Assembly: GCF_005670685.2 (NCBI RefSeq)
Contig: NZ_CP062008.1
Location: forward strand, 5,084,001 to 5,148,000
From: Mycolicibacterium mucogenicum DSM 44124
GTDB lineage: Bacteria > Actinomycetota > Actinomycetes > Mycobacteriales > Mycobacteriaceae
Reading direction: 5' to 3'
Length of the DNA stretch: 64,000 nucleotides
Part shown: in pieces, positions 26,242 through 37,208 of the stretch
Numbering within the stretch: the stretch's first letter is position 1
Layout of the letters: each line of letters begins with the position of its first letter
The notes under the pieces: model-generated
What the model was told of the DNA's origin: nothing
Database searches by the model: none
Seen by the model: only the letters and a program-made list of their open reading frames with translations
Position numbers and translations under genes: made by a program

Positions 26242-26727
26242 TCACGGCTCGCCGGGGGCGGGTTCGTCGCGGAACGCCCGCATCGCGCCGGTGAGCGCCA
26301 CGAAGACGCGGTGCGCCGCCTCGAGGTCCGCGTCGGGCAGGTCGGCCAAAGCCTGGGTGTTGAGCCGAGCCAGCGGACTGAAGAACTCCCGGCCGACGGC
26401 CAGCCCCTTGTCGTCGTTGCGCAGGATGACCTTGCGCCGATCGGCGGGATCGGCATCACGGCGCAGATGGCCGGAGCTGATCATCCGCTCCACCAGGTAG
26501 GTGATGGCCGCCCCTGAGGTGCCCATCAGCTTGCGCAGCTCGCCCGCAGTCAGCGGTGCCCCTGCGGACTCGGCGACGATCACGTGCAGCAGTGCCCGAA
26601 AATCATTGGCGCCCAGGTCGTTCTGCACGGCGAAAGCACGGCCGATCTGGTCGGATTCGGCCGTCAGTGCCCGCACGTCGACGGCGATCTGCGCCTCCAG
26701 GTCGGCACGGTCCAGCGGCGTTGGCAC
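26242..26727 (-). CDS. MarR-family transcriptional regulator
   Basis: 161 residues from the GTG at 26727. The winged helix covers about 40-110: DFRALLHVIVAES, LTAGELRKLMGTSGAAITYLVERM and RDADPADRRKVILR. It is divergent from the MMPL gene, the usual arrangement for a MarR repressor of an exporter. A CTTAA-TGT-TTAAG inverted repeat in the gap is the likely operator. Confidence 0.85.
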   Translation of the reverse strand: MPTPLDRADLEAQIAVDVRALTAESDQIGRAFAVQNDLGANDFRALLHVIVAESAGAPLTAGELRKLMGTSGAAITYLVERMISSGHLRRDADPADRRKVILRNDDKGLAVGREFFSPLARLNTQALADLPDADLEAAHRVFVALTGAMRAFRDEPAPGEP

Positions 26728-26759
26728 GCGGAGAGCATAGCGCCCATGAAGTTCATTTG

Positions 26760-26772
26760 CTTAATGTTTAAG
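26760..26772. promoter_or_regulatory. Candidate MarR operator
   Basis: CTTAA and TTAAG flank TGT in a notably AT-rich stretch between the marR and MMPL starts. Position and symmetry suit a MarR dimer. Confidence 0.5.
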
Positions 26773-26791
26773 TATCTGAAATATTTTGGGA

Positions 26792-28761
26792 GTGTCCACT
26801 CGAGTCGCATGGGCAGTGGCCCTCATCGTCCTGATGCTCTCCGGCGCAGCCATGGCCTTGCTCGGCGCCGGGGATTCGGCGTCACGGTCGCCGGTGGCCG
26901 TGCCGGCCGGCGCGGAATCCGCCCGCGCCGACGCATTGCGCGCACAGTTCCCCGGCGGCGAGACCGCGCCGGCGATCATCGTCGTCACCCGCACGGACGG
27001 CGCGCCCTTGAGTCCGGCCGACGTCACCGCGGCCGGAGCGGGCGCTCGAGTGTCCGAGGACGGTAAGGCAGCGGTGCGAGTGGCGCCGCTGGCGGCCGAC
27101 CTGTCCGGCTTCGATCTTCGCGACGCGGTCCATGAGCTGCGATCGCAGGTATCGGCTGCGCTGCCCGACGGATTGCGGGCTCAGGTGACGGGTGGGCCCG
27201 CATTCGGCGCCGACATCGCGAATTCCTTTGCCGGAGCCAACTTCACGCTGCTCGCGGTGACCGCCACGGTCGTGGCGCTGCTGCTGATCGTCACGTACCG
27301 CTCGCCCATCCTCTGGCTGATCCCGCTGTTGGTCATCGGGTTCGCCGATCAGGTGGGCGCGGTCGTCGGCACCGCGGTGGCCGCGGCGACGGGGCTGAAC
27401 CCGGACGGATCGACGGCCGGCATCACGAGCGTGCTGGTGTTCGGCGCGGGGACCAATTACGCGCTGCTGCTGATCTCGCGTTACCGCGAGGAACTGTCCC
27501 GGCGCAGCGATCACCGGGACGCGCTGCGGGTGGCATGGCGCGCCGCGGCCCCCGCGATCATCGCCAGCAACGCCACTGTCGTCTTGGCCCTACTGACTCT
27601 GCTGCTCGCCTCGGCGCCGAGCAACCGCAGCCTCGGGGTACAGGCCGCGTCCGGCCTGGTGGTCGCCGCGGTGTTCGTCCTGCTGGTGCTGCCGCCGCTG
27701 CTCGGATTGTTCGGCCGCCGGCTGTTCTGGCCCTTCATCCCCGAAACCGGTTCGCACGCCATGCCGCTCACCGAGAGCGGCGTCTGGCACCGCGTCGCAG
27801 CCGGGGTGTCCCGCAGGCCGGGCCGCGTCGCCACCGTGGCGCTGGCCGGCTTGGCCGCGCTGTGCGTCGGTCTGGTGAATCTGCCCATCGGGCTGTCCCA
27901 GACCCAGCAGTTCCGGGTGCAGGCCGAGTCCGTCGCCGGCTACGACACACTGGCCGCGCACTTCCCGAGCGGCCTGACCAATCCCACGATCGTCATCGCA
28001 TCGGACCCCGCGGTCGCCGACGTCATCACCCGCACCCCCGGCGTGGTGTCGGCGACGCCGGCCGGGCGCTCGGCGTCGGGCCTGACGCAGTGGTCGGTGG
28101 TCCTGGCTGCCGCGCCCGCCTCGCCGGAAGCATTCAAAACGATTGACGCCCTTCGTGACTCGGTGCACCAGATCGATGCGCAAGCAGTCGTCGGCGGCCC
28201 CGACGCACAGGCCCGCGATGCCGCGGCGGCAGCGCAACACGACCGGAAGATCGTCATCCCGGCGATCCTGCTGGTCGTCCTGGCCGTCCTGTACGTCCTG
28301 CTGCGCTCGGCCCTGGCCCCACTCCTGCTGGTGGCGGTGACGGTCCTCAGCGCGCTGGCCGCGCTGGGACTCGGCGGCTGGGCGAGCGTGCACCTGTTCG
28401 GTTTCCCCGCGCTCGACAACGGGACCCCGCTGTTCGCGTTCCTGTTCCTCGTCGCGCTGGGCGTGGACTACACGATCTTCCTGGTGACCCGGGCGCGCGA
28501 AGAGACGCCCGAGTTCGGCAACCGGCAGGGCATCGTGCGCGCCGTCTCGGCGACGGGCGCGGTGATCACCAGCGCCGGCATCGTGCTGGCCGCGGTGTTC
28601 TGCGTGCTCGGCGTGCTGCCACTGATCGTGCTGACGCAGCTGGGCATCATCGTCGGACTGGGCATCCTGTTGGACACCTTCGTGGTGCGCACCGTCATCA
28701 TCCCGGCGCTGTTCACGCTCATCGGCCCCCGCATCTGGTGGCCCGCGCTGCGCGCCGAGCC

Positions 28762-28765
<4 letters not shown>
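26792..28765 (+). CDS. MMPL/RND-family membrane transporter
   Basis: 657 residues from the GTG at 26792 (a TTG at 26786 is also possible). Two repeats, each an extracytoplasmic loop followed by five or six membrane helices, as in the MMPL branch of RND transporters. Transmembrane motifs include FGAGTNYALLLISRYREEL and LGVDYTIFLVTRAREE, the paired helices with the proton-relay residues. It would export a lipid or drug. Expression is probably controlled by the divergent MarR. Stop overlaps the convergent thioesterase stop by four bases. Confidence 0.87.
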
Positions 28766-31412
<2,647 letters not shown>

Positions 31413-31421
31413 TTTGCAGTC

Positions 31422-32195
31422 ATGACCATGCCTGTGCGGCGCGCCGTCCGTCCCAGCCCCGTCTTCTGGGCGATCGTGGCCCTGACCGTCGCCGGTGGTG
31501 CCGTCGCGTGGTTCTGCGGCGCCGAGGTTCGGCCGTTGGCCTACGCCGGTGTCTTCGTGTTCGTCATCGCGGGCTGGACCGTGTCGCTGTGCCTGCACGA
31601 GTTCGGCCACGCGTACACCGCCTGGCGGTTCGGCGACCGCGATGTCGAGCTGCGCGGCTATCTCACGCTGAACCCCGCGAAGTACGCCAGCCCGCTGCTG
31701 TCGCTCGGCCTGCCGGCCCTGTTCATCGCTCTCGGTGGCATCGGCCTGCCCGGCGGCGCGGTGTACGTGCGCACCGAGTACATGACGCCGCGGCAGCGCA
31801 CGCTGGTCAGCCTGGCCGGCCCGTTCGCCAACCTGGTGCTCGCCGTCATCCTGCTGGTCGCGACCGCGGTGCTGTTCGACAGCGACCATCCGGTGTTCTG
31901 GGCGGGCCTGGCCTTCCTGGGATTCCTGCAGGTGACGGCACTGTTCCTGAACCTCCTGCCCATCCCTGGACTGGACGGCTACGGCGCACTGGAACCGCAC
32001 CTGAGCGCCGACACGCAGCGCGCGCTGTTGCCCGCCCGGCAGTGGGGCTTCCTGATCCTGATGCTGCTGCTGATCGTCCCCGAGCTCAACCGGTTGTTCT
32101 TCAACGTCGTCTACTCGGCCGTCAGCCTGACCGGCGTGCCGCCGCGCCTGGCGATGATCGGCAGCGCCCTGACCCGCTTCTGGTCCGCCTGGTAG
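31422..32195 (+). CDS. Site-2-type M50 metalloprotease (Rv0359-like)
   Basis: 257 residues with about six membrane helices. The zinc motif is CLHEFGHAYTAW (HExxH) in an early helix, and the third ligand region is NLLPIPGLDGYG (NxxPxPxLDG). By family, an intramembrane protease that may cleave anti-sigma factors or signal-peptide remnants; substrate unknown. It follows the Rv0358-like gene by 9 bases, so they share a transcript. Confidence 0.88.
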   Translation: MTMPVRRAVRPSPVFWAIVALTVAGGAVAWFCGAEVRPLAYAGVFVFVIAGWTVSLCLHEFGHAYTAWRFGDRDVELRGYLTLNPAKYASPLLSLGLPALFIALGGIGLPGGAVYVRTEYMTPRQRTLVSLAGPFANLVLAVILLVATAVLFDSDHPVFWAGLAFLGFLQVTALFLNLLPIPGLDGYGALEPHLSADTQRALLPARQWGFLILMLLLIVPELNRLFFNVVYSAVSLTGVPPRLAMIGSALTRFWSAW

Positions 32196-32197
32196 CA

Positions 32198-32250
32198 GGG
32201 ATTTGTGCACGATTTTCCGCGCTGACCGCGGAAAATCGTGCACAAATCCC
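32198..32250. terminator. Perfect 24-bp stem-loop after the M50 protease
   Basis: 24-base arms (32198-32221 and 32227-32250) pair perfectly around the loop CTGAC. It starts 2 bases after the protease stop. The stem contains TTTGTGCACGATTTT, giving a long, AT-containing stem unlike a classic GC terminator. Most likely a strong terminator or a dispersed palindromic element. Confidence 0.75.
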
Positions 32251-32265
32251 GGGGCGTCTTGCGAC

Positions 32266-32288
32266 ATATGCAGAGTTCTGCATATATT
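32266..32288 (+). promoter_or_regulatory. Palindromic metal-sensor-type operator and -10 region of the CDF gene
   Basis: ATATGCAGA-GT-TCTGCATAT is a perfect 9+2+9 palindrome (32266-32285), with TATATT (32283-32288) at its edge as a -10 ending 6 bases before the ATG at 32295; the mRNA is probably leaderless. The shape resembles operators of ArsR/SmtB metal sensors. No regulator gene is adjacent. Confidence 0.65.
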
Positions 32289-32294
32289 GCTGGC

Positions 32295-33185
32295 ATGGGT
32301 GCCGGACACGACCACAGCCATGGCGCGAACACGCGCGCCAGCCGCATGATCATCGCCGCTGCCGTACTCAGCGTCTTCTTCGTCATCGAGCTGACGACCG
32401 CGCTGATGATCAACTCGATCGCGCTGCTGGCCGACGCCGGGCACATGCTGACCGACCTCGTCGCCATCTTCATGGGCCTGGGCGCCGTCATGCTCGCCCG
32501 CCGTGGGTCGACGTCCGCGGCCCGCACCTACGGCTGGCACCGCGCCGAGGTCTTCACCGCGGTCGCCAACGCCGCCCTGCTGATGGGTGTCGCGGCGTTC
32601 ATCCTCTACGAGGCCTATGAGCGACTGGGTGCGGCGCCTTCGATTCCCGGCGTCCCGATGATCGTCGTCGCGGTCGCCGGACTGCTCGCCAACCTGGTCG
32701 TGGTGCTCCTCCTGCGCTCCGACGCCGACAGCAGCCTCGCCGTCAAGGGCGCCTACATGGAGGTCGTCGCCGACACCGTCGGCAGCATCGGCGTCCTGAT
32801 CGCGGGCATCGTCAACGTCACCACCGGCTGGCCGTACGCCGACGTCGTCGTCGCCGTCCTGGTCGCGCTGTGGGTACTGCCGCGCGCCATCGCACTGGCT
32901 CGCGCCGCCCTGCGCATCCTGTCGGAGTCCTCACCCCGCCACATCGACGTCGACGAACTGCGTGAAGCGCTGGCCGCCGTCGACGGCGTCACCGACGTGC
33001 ACGACCTGCACGTGTGGACCCTGGTGCCCGGCAAGGACATGGCCACCGCGCACCTGACGTCCGCCGGGGATTCGGCGCGCGTCCTCGAGTCGGCGCGCGC
33101 CGTGCTGGCCGCCCGCGGTCTGGACCACGCCACCGTTCAGGTGGAGCCGCCGGCCGACGGCGGCTGCCACTGCGAGATGGACTAG
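32295..33185 (+). CDS. CDF-family metal efflux transporter
   Basis: 296 residues from ATG 32295. His-rich N-terminus GHDHSHG, six membrane helices with LLADAGHMLTDL and VVADTVGSIGV (metal-site Asp/His), and a cytoplasmic C-terminal domain with VTDVHDLHVWTLVPGKDMATAHL ending in CHCEMD. It exports Zn2+, Co2+, Ni2+ or Fe2+ in exchange for protons. It interrupts the conserved Rv0359-Rv0360c order, so it appears inserted, and has its own palindromic operator. Confidence 0.88.
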   Translation: MGAGHDHSHGANTRASRMIIAAAVLSVFFVIELTTALMINSIALLADAGHMLTDLVAIFMGLGAVMLARRGSTSAARTYGWHRAEVFTAVANAALLMGVAAFILYEAYERLGAAPSIPGVPMIVVAVAGLLANLVVVLLLRSDADSSLAVKGAYMEVVADTVGSIGVLIAGIVNVTTGWPYADVVVAVLVALWVLPRAIALARAALRILSESSPRHIDVDELREALAAVDGVTDVHDLHVWTLVPGKDMATAHLTSAGDSARVLESARAVLAARGLDHATVQVEPPADGGCHCEMD

Positions 33186-33599
33186 TCAGAGACCCAGCTC
33201 GGCACGCGCCGCGGGATCGCAGTCGTCCAGCAGATCCAGGCAGCGCAGGTACTCGTCCTGCTCGCCGATGGACTCCGCGGCCTTCGCGAGCACCGCAACG
33301 CAGCGCAGGAAGCCCTGGTTCGGTTCGTGCGCGAACGGCACCGGGCCGAAGCCCTTCCAGCCGTTGCGACGCAACTGATCCAGACCGCGGTGGTAACCGG
33401 TCCGGGCGTAGGCGTAGGCGGTGATGGTCTGACCGTCGGCCAGGGCGGCCTCGGCCAGAGCGGCCCACGCAACAGAGGCCGTCGGCTGCGCCGCAGCAAC
33501 TTCGGTGGCGGATTTGCCCGCGGCGAGAGCGTCCTCGGCCTCGAAGTTGGCCGGCAGCAACACCGGCTCCGGACCCAGCAGATCACCCATTCGCGTCAT
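33186..33599 (-). CDS. DUF3151 family protein (Rv0360c-like)
   Basis: 137 residues from the ATG at 33599. Helical repeats, probably TPR-like, with AWAALAEAALADGQTITAYAYARTGYHRGLDQLRRNGWKGFGPVPF, the signature of the actinobacterial DUF3151 family. Cytoplasmic; function unknown. Convergent with the CDF gene. Confidence 0.82.
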   Translation of the reverse strand: MTRMGDLLGPEPVLLPANFEAEDALAAGKSATEVAAAQPTASVAWAALAEAALADGQTITAYAYARTGYHRGLDQLRRNGWKGFGPVPFAHEPNQGFLRCVAVLAKAAESIGEQDEYLRCLDLLDDCDPAARAELGL

Positions 33600-33733
33600 G
33601 GCGCCATTGTGCCGTGCGGCCGCTCGCTGAGATCCCGCAGGCGGGAGATTAAGCTCCAGGTAGGACGTCGCGGCCTGCTCCAGGACGCATCGGCCCCAGT
33701 GCGCGATCTGATCTCGGGAGGACAGTCACCCCC

Positions 33734-34171
33734 ATGTCGAACCCAGCCGCCATGTCGAACCCGACGGGACCGGACGGCCGTCGCGATGCCGATCAGCGCG
33801 CTGCCTCGACAGGCGACGACGCCGCGGCGGCAACCGAAATCTTCGAGCCCGCCGATCCCGCGACCGACCCGACCATCCCGGTGCGGCGCTTCACCGCGCC
33901 GTCGGGCTTCGACGGCAAGACGCAGATCATCACGCCGCTGCCGGACCCGGAAACCGAACTGATGCCGCCGGCCGCGCCGCAGGTGATCCCCGGCGCCGTC
34001 AAGCCGCCGAAGGACCGGCGCAGCTGGGGCTGGGTCATCGCGCTGGTCCTGGTGATCGCGGCCATCGCCGCCGTCGCAGTGCTGGGCACGGTGCTTTTGA
34101 CGCGCGGCCACTCGGCCATGAACGCCGAATGGCCGCTCACGACAAAAGGTTTCGCGATTCCTGCGTCATGA
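33734..34171 (+). CDS. Short membrane protein, apparently truncated Rv0361 homologue
   Basis: 145 residues. A disordered, Pro/Ala-rich cytoplasmic part (1-95), one membrane helix (about 97-122, WGWVIALVLVIAAIAAVAV), and only about 20 residues outside. The M. tuberculosis Rv0361 protein is longer (about 275 from memory) with an extracytoplasmic domain, and mgtE follows it there; both are absent here. A hairpin at 34103-34135 lies in the last codons. A deletion truncating the gene is inferred. Confidence 0.65.
   Translation: MSNPAAMSNPTGPDGRRDADQRAASTGDDAAAATEIFEPADPATDPTIPVRRFTAPSGFDGKTQIITPLPDPETELMPPAAPQVIPGAVKPPKDRRSWGWVIALVLVIAAIAAVAVLGTVLLTRGHSAMNAEWPLTTKGFAIPAS
34103..34135. repeat. Inverted repeat in the truncated 3' end of the Rv0361-like gene
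   Basis: 13-base arms with one mismatch, left arm GCGGCCACTCGGC, flank CATGAAC. It coincides with the place where the protein departs from expected length, so it may mark a deletion junction or a terminator. Confidence 0.45.
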
Positions 34172-34199
34172 CCGGCCAGTCGGCGGTGTCCAGTTTTGG

Positions 34200-35246
34200 C
34201 TACTTGCCCAGCCCCGCGGAGACGCTGCGGCCGGTGCTGTGCAGGTCGTTACACGCTTCGATGACGCGCTGGGTCATCGAAGCCTCGGCCTTCTTCAGGT
34301 AGCTGCGCGGGTCGTAGACCTTCTTGTTGCCGACCTCGCCGTCGATCTTCAGGACGCCGTCGTAGTTGGTGAACATGTGCGCCGCCACCGGACGGGTGAA
34401 CGCGTACTGGGTGTCGGTGTCGACGTTCATCTTCACGACGCCGTAGCGGAGCGAGTCCTCGATCTCGGACTTCAGCGAGCCCGAACCGCCGTGGAACACG
34501 AAGTCGAACGGCTTGGAACCGGCGGGCAGGCCGAGCTTGGCGGCGGCCACCTTCTGGCCCTCGGCCAGCACCTCGGGCTTGAGCTTGACGTTGCCCGGCT
34601 TGTAGACGCCGTGGACGTTGCCGAAGGTCGCCGCCAGCAGGTACTTGCCGTTCTCGCCGGAGCCCAGCGCGTCGATGGTCTTCTCGAAGTCCTCGGAGCT
34701 GGTGTAGAGCTTGTCGTTGATCTCGGCCTCGACGCCGTCTTCCTCGCCGCCGACGACGCCGATCTCGACCTCGAGGATGATCTTCGCGGCGGACGCGAGC
34801 TTGAGCAGCTCCTGCCCGATGGTCAGGTTTTCATCGATCGGCACCGCGGAGCCGTCCCACATGTGCGACTGGAACAGCGGGTTCTGGCCGTTGGCCACGC
34901 GCTCGGCCGAGATGGCCAGCAGCGGGCGCACGTAGGTGTCGAGCTTGTCCTTGGGGCAGTGGTCGGTGTGCAGCGCGACGGTGATGTCGTATTTGGCAGC
35001 GACGACGTGGGCGAACTCGGCCAGCGCGACGGCACCGGTGACCATGTCCTTGATTCCGAGACCGGAGGCGAATTCGGCGCCGCCGGTGGAGAATTGGATG
35101 ATGCCGTCGCTACCGGCGTCGGCGAAACCTTTGATCGCCGCGTTGACGGTTTCCGACGACGTGCAGTTGATGGCCGGGAACGCGAAGGAGTGTTCCTTGG
35201 CGCGGGCCAGCATCTCCGCGTAGACCTCGGGCGTGGCGATGGGCAT
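34200..35246 (-). CDS. fba: Class II fructose-bisphosphate aldolase
   Basis: 348 residues, close to the mycobacterial enzyme. Zn2+-dependent cleavage of fructose 1,6-bisphosphate in glycolysis and its reversal. Metal and active-site segments: ALHTDHCPKD (Asp and His), GNVHGVY, and FHGGSGS. The ATG at 35246 has GAGAGGAAA upstream. It lies next to dedA as in M. tuberculosis but with an alcohol dehydrogenase gene inserted and mgtE missing. Confidence 0.95.
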   Translation of the reverse strand: MPIATPEVYAEMLARAKEHSFAFPAINCTSSETVNAAIKGFADAGSDGIIQFSTGGAEFASGLGIKDMVTGAVALAEFAHVVAAKYDITVALHTDHCPKDKLDTYVRPLLAISAERVANGQNPLFQSHMWDGSAVPIDENLTIGQELLKLASAAKIILEVEIGVVGGEEDGVEAEINDKLYTSSEDFEKTIDALGSGENGKYLLAATFGNVHGVYKPGNVKLKPEVLAEGQKVAAAKLGLPAGSKPFDFVFHGGSGSLKSEIEDSLRYGVVKMNVDTDTQYAFTRPVAAHMFTNYDGVLKIDGEVGNKKVYDPRSYLKKAEASMTQRVIEACNDLHSTGRSVSAGLGK

Positions 35247-35339
35247 GTTTTTCCTCTCGGCGAACCTGCAGTCTGGGCCAGTATGTCAGTCACGCGAAGC
35301 TGAAGTGCGGCACCGGGGGACACCCGTCAGCTCATGCGG

Positions 35340-36353
35340 TCAGACGGTCAAGACCATCCGGTAGCGCGCGTGGCCGCTGTTCATCCGGTCGAACGCTTCG
35401 GCGGCCTGCGCGAGAGGCCGTTCCTCGATGACGGCCCGCACGCCCGTGAGCGCGGCGAAGTGCAACGTCTCCTCGATATCGCGCGCGGTGCCCGACGGAT
35501 GCCCGACGACCGAGAAGCCGCCGTTGATGAGGTCGAGCGGGCTGATCGGCAGGGGCTCGGGGGTGACGCCGACCGTCACGAGCTGCCCCTCGGGTGCCAG
35601 CCCGCCGACCGTGGCGGCCATCGCCGTCGAGCTCGCGGCGGTCGCGAGCACGACGGTCGCCCCACCGAGACGCTGCAGTTCGGCGGCGACGTCCGAGGCG
35701 TTCGAATCGATGTAGTGGTGGGCGCCGAGCTCCTTGGCGGCGGCCTCACGCTCCGGCCCGCGCGCGATCGCGACGGTCTCGAAGCCCATCGCCCGGGAGA
35801 ACTGCACGCCGAGGTGGCCGAGGCCACCGATCCCGATCACCGCGACCAGGTCACCGGCCTTGGCGCGCGTCTTGCGCAGCCCGTTGAACGTCGTCACGCC
35901 CGCGCAGCCCATCGGGGCGGCCTCGGCGAACGAGAACTCGTCCGGGATTCGGGCCAGCGCGGTCGCGGGCGCCGTGACCGATTCGGCGTATCCGCCGGGG
36001 TAGTGCCAGCTCGGCACCTCCATGCGTATGCACTGCATGAAATGGCCTTGTCGACATGGGACGCAGCGGTTGCAGTTGCCGCCGAACCAGCCCACCGCCA
36101 CCCGGTCGCCGACGACGAAGTCTTCGACGCCGTCGCCCAGTTCGGCGACGGTGCCGGCGATCTCGTGGCCGAGGGTGATCGGCCACGAAAGTCCCGGGAA
36201 GTGCCCCGCGTGGAACTCGCGGTCGGTGCCGCACACCCCGCACGCGGCGACCTCGATGCGGACGTGGTCGCGCGGCGGCGAGGCGGTGTCGACGTCCGCG
36301 AGTGTGAGCGGGCCGTCGGCTTGAGCAACGTGAACTGCCCTGTGAGTGGCCAT
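35340..36353 (-). CDS. Zinc-dependent alcohol dehydrogenase (MDR family)
   Basis: 337 residues. Catalytic zinc ligands C38 region ACGVCGTD and GHEIAG, structural zinc lobe with four cysteines in GNCNRCVPCRQGHFMQC, and the Rossmann motif IGIGGLGHLGVQFSRAMG. It oxidises an alcohol or reduces an aldehyde with NAD(P); substrate unknown. Inserted between fba and dedA. Confidence 0.85.
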   Translation of the reverse strand: MATHRAVHVAQADGPLTLADVDTASPPRDHVRIEVAACGVCGTDREFHAGHFPGLSWPITLGHEIAGTVAELGDGVEDFVVGDRVAVGWFGGNCNRCVPCRQGHFMQCIRMEVPSWHYPGGYAESVTAPATALARIPDEFSFAEAAPMGCAGVTTFNGLRKTRAKAGDLVAVIGIGGLGHLGVQFSRAMGFETVAIARGPEREAAAKELGAHHYIDSNASDVAAELQRLGGATVVLATAASSTAMAATVGGLAPEGQLVTVGVTPEPLPISPLDLINGGFSVVGHPSGTARDIEETLHFAALTGVRAVIEERPLAQAAEAFDRMNSGHARYRMVLTV

Positions 36354-36379
36354 GCGCCGACCCTACGAGGGATGTGCGG

Positions 36380-36411
36380 TTGACGGAACCACCTGCAGAC
36401 ACCGGTATCTT
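36380..36411 (+). promoter_or_regulatory. Candidate dedA promoter
   Basis: TTGACG (36380-36385) and TATCTT (36406-36411), 20 bases apart, with the ATG at 36420 close to the predicted start; probably leaderless. Spacing is longer than ideal. Confidence 0.35.
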
Positions 36412-36419
36412 TGGGCCCC

Positions 36420-37088
36420 ATGACGACCACCATCTCCGCCATGCCGGGTTTCCTGGACCCGATGACGCTGATCGGCTACTTCGGGACATGGGCTCTGGTC
36501 GGGTTGCTGGTGGTCATCTTCATCGAGTCCGGCGTGCTGTTCCCGGTGCTGCCCGGCGACTCTTTGCTCTTCGTCGCCGGCCTGTTCGCCGCCAAACTGG
36601 CCGCCGGCACCGCCGATGACAAGATGCAGGAGGCCAACTTCCAGCTCTGGCAGCTGCTCGTGTTCATCCCGATCGCAGCAGTTCTGGGTGGCCTCGTCGG
36701 CTATTTCGTCGGCCGGTTCATCGGCGTCGAGATGTTCAAGCCCGATGCGCGGTTCCTCAAGCAGAAGTATCTCGACGAGGCGCACGCTTTCTTCGAGCGG
36801 CGCGGTCCCTTCGCGATCGTCATCGCCCGGTTCGTGCCGATCGTGCGCACGCTGGCACCGCTGACGGCCGGGGCGGCAAAGATGAACTTCGCCGTGTTCA
36901 CCATCTACACCGTCCTCGGTGCTGTGGTGTGGGGAGTCGGGCTGACGCTGCTCGGCTACTGGCTGGGCCAGTTCGCCATCATTCAGAAGCTCATCGAGCC
37001 GATCTTCATCGTCATCGTCGTCGCCTCGGTGACGCCGATGATCTGGCACTGGTACCAGCGCCGCAAGGCCGCCGCATCACAAGGCTGA
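36420..37088 (+). CDS. DedA-family membrane protein (Rv0364-like)
   Basis: 222 residues with about five membrane helices. Signature regions FIESGVLFPVLPGDSLLFVAG and the arginine-bearing RFVPIVRTLAPLTAGAAKM are those of DedA/SNARE-associated proteins, membrane flippases for lipid carriers and phospholipids coupled to proton motive force. Start at the ATG fits a leaderless transcript. Confidence 0.9.
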   Translation: MTTTISAMPGFLDPMTLIGYFGTWALVGLLVVIFIESGVLFPVLPGDSLLFVAGLFAAKLAAGTADDKMQEANFQLWQLLVFIPIAAVLGGLVGYFVGRFIGVEMFKPDARFLKQKYLDEAHAFFERRGPFAIVIARFVPIVRTLAPLTAGAAKMNFAVFTIYTVLGAVVWGVGLTLLGYWLGQFAIIQKLIEPIFIVIVVASVTPMIWHWYQRRKAAASQG

Positions 37089-37189
37089 GCCGCCTCGGCG
37101 AGCGGGTTCAAAAAAACTTTGGCCACTTTGTTTGCGCTGGTCACGGTAGATAACTAGCGTCACATCGCGCATGGTTTCTTGTCGGTGGT

Positions 37190-37205
37190 TCGAACTAGTG
37201 TTCGA
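37190..37205 (+). promoter_or_regulatory. LexA (SOS) box before the HNH/DUF222 gene
   Basis: TCGAAC-TAGT-GTTCGA is an exact match to the mycobacterial LexA consensus TCGAAC-N4-GTTCGA. It ends 3 bases before the ATG at 37209, so LexA would block transcription or initiation until DNA damage. Confidence 0.9.
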
Positions 37206-37208
37206 TGT

